A DNA stretch of 5,681 nt from Actinomycetota bacterium. GTDB lineage: Bacteria > Actinomycetota > Thermoleophilia > Gaiellales > Gaiellaceae. The number at the start of each line of letters is the position of its first letter. Within the stretch, counting starts at the first letter, position 1. The notes under the pieces are model-generated. The model was not told the origin of the DNA and searched no databases. It saw nothing but the letters and a program-made list of their open reading frames with translations. Made by a program: the position numbers and the translations under genes. The stretch covers positions 1 to 5,681 of the forward strand of contig JACCRW010000426.1 of NCBI GenBank assembly GCA_013813345.1, written 5' to 3'. Shown in pieces: positions 1-5,225 of the stretch.

Positions 1-804
1 ACGACGGACGGCTGCAACATCGTCCTCGCCGGGCTCGGGCTCTCTCCGGAGGATGAGGTCATCACTACCGACGCGGAGCACTTCGGCCTGCTCGGACCGC
101 TCCACGCGAGCGGCGCCCGGATCGTTGTCGTTCCCGCGGAGGCCGACGCCATCCTGGCCGCGGTCACGCCGCGGACACGCCTCCTCGCGCTCTCGCAGGT
201 GCTCTGGACGACCGGCCGCGTCCTCCCGATGCGGGAGCTGCGGGAACGGAGCCGAATCCCGATTTTGGTCGACGGCGCCCAATCGGTGGGCGCGATCCCC
301 GTCGACGCGCGCGACCTCGATTTCCTGACGATCTCGGGGCAGAAGTGGCTCTGCGGCCCCGACTCGACGGGCGCGCTCGTCGTTGCCGATCCCGAGCGAT
401 TGCGAATCGCGCGGCCGAGCTATTTCTCGCAGGCCTGGTACGAGCCGACCGGCCGCTTCGAGCCGCAGGAGGGCGCGGCACGGTTCGATCCGAACTGGCT
501 CGCGCCCTCGGTGCTTGCGGGCCTCGTCGCGGCACTGAAGGCCGTCCCGGACTGGCGCTTCGAGCGCGCGTCCGACCGGACCCGTCGCTGCCGCGAGCTG
601 CTCGCTCCGCACGTCGAGGTGGTCCCCGGGGACGCGACGCTCGTCTCCTTTCGGGTGGACGACCCGCCGGCTCTCGTCGCCCGCCTGGCCGAGCAGGATG
701 TGGTCGTCCGCGACCTCCCCGGCACGGGGCTCGTCCGCGCCTCGTGCGGCTGGTGGACGAGCGACGAGGACCTCGATCGGCTCGTCGCGGGTGTCGCGGG
801 CTAG
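1..804 (+). CDS. Class V PLP-dependent aminotransferase / cysteine desulfurase-like enzyme (5' end missing)
   Basis: The reading frame is open from the first base and ends at TAG 802-804, giving 267 residues; roughly the first 70-80 residues of the usual fold lie outside the window. Seen: EHFG (His27 of the visible part) in the cofactor-stacking position, DGAQSVG with Asp91 that would bind the pyridine nitrogen of PLP, SGQKWLCGP with Lys115 as the Schiff-base lysine (codon 343-345), and a C-terminal VRASC (Arg246) in the place of the conserved substrate-carboxylate arginine. This order is that of fold-type I class V enzymes (SufS/CsdB, EgtE, isopenicillin N epimerase). The segment just before VRASC is short and lacks the Cys-containing loop of SufS, so a true SufS-type desulfurase is less likely; the substrate cannot be named. 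It converges with the HD gene and overlaps it by 4 bases. Family confident, function not. Confidence 0.88.
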   Translation, partial: TTDGCNIVLAGLGLSPEDEVITTDAEHFGLLGPLHASGARIVVVPAEADAILAAVTPRTRLLALSQVLWTTGRVLPMRELRERSRIPILVDGAQSVGAIPVDARDLDFLTISGQKWLCGPDSTGALVVADPERLRIARPSYFSQAWYEPTGRFEPQEGAARFDPNWLAPSVLAGLVAALKAVPDWRFERASDRTRRCRELLAPHVEVVPGDATLVSFRVDDPPALVARLAEQDVVVRDLPGTGLVRASCGWWTSDEDLDRLVAGVAG

Positions 805-1373
805 ATCGAGGATGCGGTGCGCAGGCCGAGCTCCTCCGAGATCGGCTGGAGCGCGGCGACGACGTTCGCGATGTGCTCGTCGAGCCCGATCTCGAGCAGC
901 TCGGCGCCGGCGTAGACCTCGTCGCGGTGGACGCCCGCAGCGAACGCCGGCTGCTTCAGCTTCTTCTTGACCGATTTCGGCTCGAGCCCCTCGAGCCCGA
1001 GCGGCCGCACGAGCCCGCACGCATGCACGAACCCGGAGATCTCGTCGCAGGCGAAGAGCGTCTTCTTGAGCTGCGTGTCGCGCTCCATCTGCAGGTGCTC
1101 GGCGTGGGAGAGGACCGCCGCGATCAGCCACTCCGGATAGCCCTCCTCGCGGAGGATCGGGGCGCCTTCCTGGGGATGCTTGTCGAGGGTGGGGTGGATC
1201 TCGTAGTCGAAGTCGTGGAGGAGCGCGGTCGCCCCCCACGCCTCCTCGTCCTCGCCGAAGCGGCGCGCGTACGAGCGGGTCGACGCCTCCACGGCGAGCG
1301 CGTGGCGAAGCAGCGACTCGCCCTTCGTGTACCTCGTGAGCGTCTCCCAGGCCGTGTCTCGCGTCAGCTCCAC
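801..1373 (-). CDS. HD-superfamily predicted hydrolase (COG2316-like)
   Basis: The product is 190 residues from the GTG at 1373 and is probably a cytoplasmic metal-dependent phosphohydrolase; the substrate is unknown. Seen: His24 in LLRHALAVE, the HD pair His53-Asp54 in ALLHDFDYE, His90 in VLSHAEHL and Asp110 in ACDEISGF, which together reproduce the H...HD...H...D ligand order of HD domains. The C-terminal part (LEPKSVKKKLKQPAFAAGV, then the helical end) resembles the stand-alone HD proteins grouped as COG2316. An upstream in-frame ATG at 1409 would add 12 residues (starting MAAWAGRY) with no family resemblance and would sit 5 bases from the murA start, so the GTG, giving VELTRDTAWE, is preferred. 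No clear Shine-Dalgarno precedes it; a TACTGT hexamer lies nine bases upstream. The gene is divergent from murA and convergent with the PLP enzyme gene. Confidence 0.87.
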   Translation of the reverse strand: MELTRDTAWETLTRYTKGESLLRHALAVEASTRSYARRFGEDEEAWGATALLHDFDYEIHPTLDKHPQEGAPILREEGYPEWLIAAVLSHAEHLQMERDTQLKKTLFACDEISGFVHACGLVRPLGLEGLEPKSVKKKLKQPAFAAGVHRDEVYAGAELLEIGLDEHIANVVAALQPISEELGLRTASSI

Positions 1374-1381
1374 CGGCCGTC

Positions 1382-1388
1382 TACAGTA
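1382..1388. promoter_or_regulatory. Symmetric -10-like element between the HD gene and murA
   Basis: The 41-base divergent spacer (1374-1414) contains TACAGTA, which reads TACTGTA on the other strand, so TANNNT is present in both directions. On the plus strand the predicted transcription start is near 1394, leaving a leader of about 21 bases without a Shine-Dalgarno before the murA ATG. On the minus strand the predicted start is near 1376, only about three bases before the GTG of the HD gene. No convincing -35 is seen for either direction. This is inferred from sequence alone. Confidence 0.4.
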
Positions 1389-1414
1389 CCGACCTGCCCA
1401 CGCGGCCATTCCCG

Positions 1415-2725
1415 ATGACGCTGACGCTCCCCGCCCAGAAGCACCTCCAGTCCTTTCTGATCGAAGGCGGTCGGCCGCTCAGCGGCAGCGTCAGGGCGTC
1501 GGGCAACAAGAACGGCGTGCTGCCCGTGCTCGCGGCCTGCGTGTTGACGAGCGAGCCCGTGCACCTGAGGAACGTGCCGCGCATCCGCGATGTGGCCACG
1601 ATGCTCGCGCTGCTCGAGGACATCGGCGCCGAGTTCGAGTGGACCGGCTCGAACGAGGTCCGCATCGACGCCTCGCCCGTCCACAAGACAGAGCTCGACG
1701 AGGAGCTCTGCCGCCGGATCCGAGCGTCGTTCCTGCTCGCCGGGCCGCTGCTGGCGCGCTTCGGCAGGGCGACCGTGCCGCCGCCTGGAGGGGACGTGAT
1801 CGGCCGGCGAAGGCTCGACCCGCACATGCACGCGTTCGCGGAGCTCGGCGTCGAGATCTCGCTCAACGGCCGCTACGAGATGCGGACGAGCGGGCTGCGC
1901 GGCAAGCACGTGTTTCTCGACGAGCCGAGCGTGATGGCGACCGAGAACGCCGTCATGGCCGCGGTGCTCGCCGAGGGCGAGACCGTGATCGGCAACGCAG
2001 CCTGCGAGCCGCACGTCCAAGATCTCTGCCGCTTCCTCGTCTCGCTCGGCGCCGAGATCGAGGGGATCGAGTCGAACGTGCTCCGGGTCAGCGGCGTCCG
2101 CGAGCTCCGCGGCGGCGAGTGGAGGATCGCGCCCGAGCACATCGAGGTCGGCAGCTTCATCGGGATGGCGGCCGTGACCGGCGGCGACATCACGATCACC
2201 GATCTGGCTCCACAGGATCTCTATCCGATCGTGCCGGCGTTCGAGCGCCTCGGCGTCCGCGTCGAGGTGGGGGAGTCGAGCGTCCGCATCCCACCGGGAC
2301 AGGAGCTCGTGATCCAGGACGATCTCGGCGGCGCGATCCCGAAGATCGAGGACGGGCCGTGGCCGCAGTTCCCGGCAGACCTCACGTCGATCGCGCTCAC
2401 GGTTGCGACCCAGGCGCAGGGGACGATCCTGATCTTCGAGAAGATGTTCGAGAGCCGCCTCTTCTTCGTCGACAAGCTCGTCTCGATGGGCGCGAGGATC
2501 ATCCTCTGCGACCCCCATCGCGCCGTCGTCACCGGCAAGGCGCACCTCTACGCGCAGCGGATGTCGAGCCCTGATATCCGCGCCGGCATGGCGATGCTGA
2601 TCGCCGCGCTCTGCGCCGAGGGAACCTCGACGATCGGCGAGGCCTACCAGATTGACAAGGGCTACGAGCGGATCGACGAGCGCCTGCGCGCCCTCGGCGC
2701 CCGGATCGAGCGGACTGAGCAGTAG
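1415..2725 (+). CDS. murA: UDP-N-acetylglucosamine 1-carboxyvinyltransferase, Asp-type
   Basis: The 436-residue product matches the usual 420-440. MurA transfers enolpyruvate from PEP to UDP-GlcNAc in the cytoplasm, the first committed step of peptidoglycan synthesis. Seen: N-terminal FLIEGGRPLSG and SGNKN (Lys32, equivalent to E. coli Lys22); the active-site loop PPPGGDVIGRRRLDPH, where Asp127 (GAC 1793-1795) replaces Cys115, with Arg132 and Asp135 matching Arg120 and Asp123; FPADL with Asp322 matching Asp305; FESRLFF with Arg348; SSPDIRAG with Arg389 matching Arg371; and YQIDKGYERI, where Lys415 stands in the place of E. coli Arg397. The internal repeat of the enolpyruvate transferase fold is evident. 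The stretch around RLFFVDKL...LCDPHRAVVTG suggests a clade distinct from the proteobacterial one. The ATG at 1415 suits the family's N-terminus, though no Shine-Dalgarno precedes it. It heads the plus-strand run; the next gene starts 37 bases later. Confidence 0.95.
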   Translation: MTLTLPAQKHLQSFLIEGGRPLSGSVRASGNKNGVLPVLAACVLTSEPVHLRNVPRIRDVATMLALLEDIGAEFEWTGSNEVRIDASPVHKTELDEELCRRIRASFLLAGPLLARFGRATVPPPGGDVIGRRRLDPHMHAFAELGVEISLNGRYEMRTSGLRGKHVFLDEPSVMATENAVMAAVLAEGETVIGNAACEPHVQDLCRFLVSLGAEIEGIESNVLRVSGVRELRGGEWRIAPEHIEVGSFIGMAAVTGGDITITDLAPQDLYPIVPAFERLGVRVEVGESSVRIPPGQELVIQDDLGGAIPKIEDGPWPQFPADLTSIALTVATQAQGTILIFEKMFESRLFFVDKLVSMGARIILCDPHRAVVTGKAHLYAQRMSSPDIRAGMAMLIAALCAEGTSTIGEAYQIDKGYERIDERLRALGARIERTEQ

Positions 2726-2750
2726 GCATGGCGAGGTCGAGCAGGCGACG

Positions 2751-2762
2751 TAGACTCGCCGA
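2751..2762 (+). promoter_or_regulatory. Putative leaderless -10 element before the HisB-like gene
   Basis: TAGACT at 2751-2756 fits the actinobacterial -10 pattern TANNNT and is followed by exactly six bases (2757-2762) and then the ATG at 2763, so the expected +1 is the A of the start codon. There is no Shine-Dalgarno close to this ATG. No clear -35 is seen. It would give the HisB-like gene its own leaderless transcript in addition to read-through from murA. Confidence 0.45.
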
Positions 2763-3251
2763 ATGGCTGCCCGAGTCGCAGTTGCCGGTCAGGGGACGGT
2801 CAACGTCGCCACCGGGCTTCCCCTTCTCGACCATCTGCTGACGCTGCTCGCTCGCAGCGGCCGCTTCGAGCTCTCGCTGGAGCTGCCGCCGGGAGACGCG
2901 GAGGCCGAGGTCGCCGAGGCCGGCCGGTCGCTCGGCGAGGCGTTCGCGCCGCTCCTTCGTACCGACGCGGCAACGGGTCACGGCTCCGCGGTTCTGCCTG
3001 CCCAGGAAGCGCTCGCGCAGGTCGCACTCGAGGTCTCGCAGGACTCGCTCCTCGCGTCGAACGTCGATCTCTCAGCAGCCGGCGCAGGCGGGCTCCGCTC
3101 CGACCTCGCCGCGCGCTTCCTCGAGGCGTTCGCCGGCGCGGCCGGTCTGACGCTGCACGTGCGCTTGATCGACGGCGTCGACTCACAGCACGTGCTCGAG
3201 GCAATCTTCAAAACGCTCGGCGCGGCGCTCGCGCAGGCGTGCCGAACCTGA
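2763..3251 (+). CDS. Degenerate HisB (imidazoleglycerol-phosphate dehydratase)-like protein
   Basis: The 162-residue product is shorter than the roughly 195 of HisB, mainly at the N-terminus. The HisB plan is recognisable in order: TGLPLLDHLL (17-26, cf. TGIGFFDHML), SGRFELSLEL, GDAEAEVAEAGRSLGEA (44-60, cf. GD..HHTVED.G..LG), GHGSAVLPAQEALAQVALEVS (cf. RFG...PMDEAL..V.LDLSGR), TLHVRLIDGVDSQHVLEAIFK (cf. LH...G.N.HHI.EA.FK). The first HHxxE metal motif is gone, the second is QHxxE (Gln142, His143, Glu146), and the arginines of IxRF/YG and SGRP are absent. It is therefore probably not an active dehydratase; a structural, regulatory or new catalytic role is possible. The frame is intact with neighbour-like codon use, arguing against recent decay. 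An in-frame stop at 2751-2753 excludes a longer start. It sits between murA and ridA with no histidine gene nearby. Confidence 0.8.
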   Translation: MAARVAVAGQGTVNVATGLPLLDHLLTLLARSGRFELSLELPPGDAEAEVAEAGRSLGEAFAPLLRTDAATGHGSAVLPAQEALAQVALEVSQDSLLASNVDLSAAGAGGLRSDLAARFLEAFAGAAGLTLHVRLIDGVDSQHVLEAIFKTLGAALAQACRT

Positions 3252-3263
3252 ATCCAATCCAGC

Positions 3264-3268
3264 GGGAG
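3264..3268 (+). promoter_or_regulatory. Ribosome binding site of ridA
   Basis: GGGAG lies five bases before the ATG at 3274 and only two before the in-frame GTG at 3271, so it decides in favour of the ATG. It is the only clear Shine-Dalgarno in this window, in contrast to the leaderless-looking starts of neighbouring genes, and suggests that ridA is translated from a longer transcript running through the HisB-like gene 22 bases upstream. Confidence 0.7.
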
Positions 3269-3273
3269 ACGTG

Positions 3274-3663
3274 ATGGCAGACAAGGAGATCGTCCGGACC
3301 GAGAAGGCTCCGGCGCCGTTCCAGGGGGCGCCCTACAACCAGGCGGTGAAGTCGGGCGGGTTCGTCTTCGTCGCCGGCCAGCTCGGCCTGCGCCCGGGCG
3401 AGAAGGAGATGGTCGGCCCGGGGATCGCCGAGCAGACCGAGCAGACGCTCGCCAATCTTCGCGCGATCCTCGAGGAAGCGGGCAGCGGGTTGGACCGACT
3501 CGTCAAGACGACAGTCTTCCTCCAGGACCTCGGCGACTTCGCTGAGATGAACGAGGTCTACGCCCGCCATGTCGGCGATCGCCCGCCGGCGCGCTCGACG
3601 GTCGAGGTGGCAGCGCTTCCGTCCGGCGCACTCGTCGAGATCGAAGCCATCGCGCATCTCTGA
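3274..3663 (+). CDS. ridA: RidA family enamine/imine deaminase (YjgF/YER057c/UK114)
   Basis: The 129-residue product has the normal length for this family. RidA proteins form trimers that hydrolyse reactive enamine and imine intermediates, such as 2-aminoacrylate, released by PLP enzymes, protecting other PLP enzymes from damage. Seen: APYNQAV (Tyr21, equivalent to the substrate-pocket Tyr), FVFVAGQLGLRPG, the helix QTLANLRAILEEAGSGLDRLVKTTVFL, and the signature RPPARSTVEVAALPSGALVEIEAIA, with Arg107 in the place of the catalytic Arg105 of E. coli RidA and Glu122 matching Glu120. With both residues present an active deaminase is likely. The ATG at 3274 is preferred over GTG 3271 because of the GGGAG spacing. 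It follows the HisB-like gene by 22 bases and is probably co-transcribed with it. Exact RidA subgroup (archetypal or Rid1-7) cannot be settled here. Confidence 0.93.
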   Translation: MADKEIVRTEKAPAPFQGAPYNQAVKSGGFVFVAGQLGLRPGEKEMVGPGIAEQTEQTLANLRAILEEAGSGLDRLVKTTVFLQDLGDFAEMNEVYARHVGDRPPARSTVEVAALPSGALVEIEAIAHL

Positions 3664-3751
3664 CGCCCCTGGTCGCGGCGCTTCAGCCGGCGGCCCGTAC
3701 CTCCGTACTGTTCCACCGGCCCACGCACCGCGAGCGACGCGTCAGGAACGC

Positions 3752-3764
3752 CAGAGAGACTCTG
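3752..3764. repeat. Short inverted repeat CAGAG-AGA-CTCTG upstream of cca
   Basis: Two perfect five-base arms (3752-3756 and 3760-3764) flank AGA. The element ends five bases before the putative CACAAT -10, in the spacer region of that promoter, which is a common operator position. Five-base arms arise often by chance, so a regulatory role is only a possibility. Confidence 0.3.
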
Positions 3765-3769
3765 ACCCG

Positions 3770-3781
3770 CACAATGGCGGC
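3770..3781 (+). promoter_or_regulatory. Putative leaderless -10 element before cca
   Basis: CACAAT (3770-3775) matches TATAAT at four of six positions and is followed by exactly six bases (GGCGGC) and the GTG at 3782, placing the expected +1 on the first base of the start codon. The same spacing is seen before the HisB-like gene and the laccase-domain gene. GGCGG in the spacer is too close to the GTG to act as a normal Shine-Dalgarno. The first base departs from TANNNT, so this is the weakest of the three. Confidence 0.35.
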
Positions 3782-5221
3782 GTGTGGAGCTCCGTTGCCG
3801 ACTACGTGCACTCCCTCGGTCTCGACGCCTATGTGGTCGGCGGCGCCGTTCGGGACGAGTTGCTCGGCCGGCCGGTCCGCGAGCTGGACTTCGTGGTTCC
3901 CGGCGTCGGCCACGCAGAGCTGCGCGCCGCGCTGGAGCCGCACGGCAAGGTCGAGGATCTCATCGTCGCCGAACAGCGAATCGGCGTCCGGCTGCTGCCG
4001 CGCGACCGCGACGTGCGCGCGCTGCAGCCGGCCGGAATCGAGTTCGCGCCTCCGCGGATCGAGCGCTCGACCGGGCCGGGCCGGCACGACTTCGAGATCG
4101 ACGCCGATGCTTCGATCTCGCTGACCGAGGACATGCGCCGGCGCGACTTCACCGTCAACGCGATCGCGCGCCGGCTCGAAACCGGCGAGTTGCTCGATCC
4201 GCTCGACGGCCGAGCCGATCTCGCGCGGCGGATCCTCCGGACGACGAGCCCCGCGAGCTTCCGAGACGACCCCTTGCGGATCGTGCGCGGCCTGCGGTTC
4301 GTCTCCGAGCTCGGCTTCGAGCTGGATCCCAAGACGGAGCGGCAGATGCGCGAATGGGCGCCTCGGATCGCGCACGTCTCGGGCGAGCGGATCGGCGGCG
4401 GCCTCGCGAGCGACGGGCTGGGGGAGCTCTCGAAGCTCCTCCTCGGGGCCGAGCCTGCGAGGGCGCTCGGACTCGCGCGCGACACCGGCGTCCTCGTGCG
4501 GTTCCTACCGGAGCTCGAGCCCGCGCTCGGCTTCGACCAGGAGAGCCGCTACCACGAGCTCCCCCTCGACGAGCACCTCTTCGCCGTCGTCCAGGGCGCG
4601 GCGGACGCCGGCGCTCCTCTGCGCGTCCGTCTCGCGGCACTCCTCCACGACGCTGGCAAGCCAGAATCCGCCTGGCGCGGCACGGACGGTCGCCTCCACT
4701 TCTACGCGAACCCCGCGCACGGGAAGCGCTCGCACGAGGAGATCGGCGCCGAGCTCGTCTCCGCTGCGCTCTCGCGGCTGCGCTACCCGGTGCGGCTGCG
4801 GGCGGCCGTTCGACGGATCGTGCGCGCGCACATGTTCGAGCCGCCTAGGCGGGCGCTCGGCGTCGGTGCGCGCCGGTTCCTCCATCGGCACGGCGAGGAG
4901 ACGGCGTTCGATCTGCTCGCCCACAAGCACGCGGATCTCCGTGGGAAGCGGCTGGGCGCGACCGCGCAGCAGCTCGCCGAGCTCGACCTGCTGGACAGAT
5001 TCGGTGAGGCGCTCGAGCAGGAACGGGATAGCGCCTATCGTCTCGACCGGCTGGCAGTCGACGGAACCGATCTGATCGAGCTCGGCTGGAACCCCTCGCC
5101 GGCGCTCGGGGACGCGCTCGACCAGCTCCTCCAAACCGTGATCGTGGATCCGGAGGCGAATACGCGCGAGCGGTTGCTCGCCCAGGCGGCACAGCTCCTC
5201 GAAAACGCTCGCGTACCCTGA
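3782..5221 (+). CDS. cca: CCA tRNA nucleotidyltransferase / poly(A) polymerase family, with HD domain
   Basis: The 479-residue product is a class II nucleotidyltransferase that most likely adds or repairs the 3' CCA of tRNA from CTP and ATP. Seen in order: VVGGAVRDELLG (18-29), then RELDFVV where the metal-binding DxD is Glu34-x-Asp36; RRDFTVNAIA (120-129); DPLDG (139-143); FRDDPLRIVRGLRF (160-173) with Asp163 and Arg166 in the nucleobase-reading positions; SGERIGGGL (200-208); an HD domain with LLHDAGKP (His289-Asp290), HGKRSHEE (His313, His318) and RAHM (His350); and a C-terminal GTDLIELG...NTRERLL typical of HD-containing members. The frame is open back into ridA (3569), but that stretch is ridA in another frame plus low-complexity spacer; homology starts just after the GTG at 3782. 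CCA-adding, A-adding and poly(A) activities cannot be separated by eye. Followed four bases later by the laccase-domain gene. Confidence 0.9.
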   Translation: MWSSVADYVHSLGLDAYVVGGAVRDELLGRPVRELDFVVPGVGHAELRAALEPHGKVEDLIVAEQRIGVRLLPRDRDVRALQPAGIEFAPPRIERSTGPGRHDFEIDADASISLTEDMRRRDFTVNAIARRLETGELLDPLDGRADLARRILRTTSPASFRDDPLRIVRGLRFVSELGFELDPKTERQMREWAPRIAHVSGERIGGGLASDGLGELSKLLLGAEPARALGLARDTGVLVRFLPELEPALGFDQESRYHELPLDEHLFAVVQGAADAGAPLRVRLAALLHDAGKPESAWRGTDGRLHFYANPAHGKRSHEEIGAELVSAALSRLRYPVRLRAAVRRIVRAHMFEPPRRALGVGARRFLHRHGEETAFDLLAHKHADLRGKRLGATAQQLAELDLLDRFGEALEQERDSAYRLDRLAVDGTDLIELGWNPSPALGDALDQLLQTVIVDPEANTRERLLAQAAQLLENARVP

Positions 5222-5225
5222 CGGG
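5214..5225 (+). promoter_or_regulatory. Putative internal leaderless -10 element before the YfiH-family gene
   Basis: TACCCT (5214-5219) fits TANNNT and is followed by six bases (GACGGG) and the ATG at 5226, so the expected +1 is the A of the start codon. The hexamer overlaps the last codons and the TGA of cca. GGG touches the ATG and is too close to be a working Shine-Dalgarno. Either leaderless expression from this internal promoter or coupling to cca translation would explain the start. Confidence 0.42.

Larger units (their letters stand above)
3664..3781 (+). other. 118-base intergenic region between ridA and cca
   Basis: This is the longest non-coding gap in the window. It holds a direct repeat CCGTAC at 3695-3700 and 3703-3708 (8-base period), a TACTGT hexamer at 3706-3711 that could serve as a -10 for a transcript with a leader of about 64 bases, a short inverted repeat at 3752-3764, and CACAAT directly before the GTG of cca. 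I see no hairpin followed by a T run, so no intrinsic terminator for ridA is called. Confidence 0.5.

Noticed and set aside
345..1418. A 357-codon plus-strand open frame across the HD gene
   Set aside because: It overlaps the PLP enzyme gene in another frame and then the antisense of the HD gene, both supported by family motifs. Its product is Arg- and Ala-rich with no domain.
1364..2545. A 393-codon open frame on the minus strand opposite murA
   Set aside because: It is the antisense shadow of murA: the murA product matches its family from end to end, while the antisense product is low-complexity, rich in Arg, Asp, Ala and Leu, and has no recognisable motif. Long antisense frames are normal in GC-rich DNA.
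2728..2762. ATG at 2728 opening with MARSSRRRR, superficially like the N-terminus of some HisB proteins, hinting at a frameshifted full-length HisB
   Set aside because: The frame differs from the HisB-like gene and soon runs into unrelated Pro/Ser-rich sequence. The loss of catalytic motifs is spread along the whole protein and cannot be repaired by one frameshift.
3664..3720. Possible ridA terminator from GCCGG (3686-3690) and CCGGC (3716-3720)
   Set aside because: The arms are only five bases with a 25-base loop and no T run follows, so this does not look like an intrinsic terminator.
3569..3781. Extended start of the cca frame inside ridA, adding 71 residues
   Set aside because: The added part is Arg/Ser/Pro-rich, overlaps ridA by about 95 bases, and resembles nothing in the family; CCA-enzyme homology begins right after the GTG at 3782.
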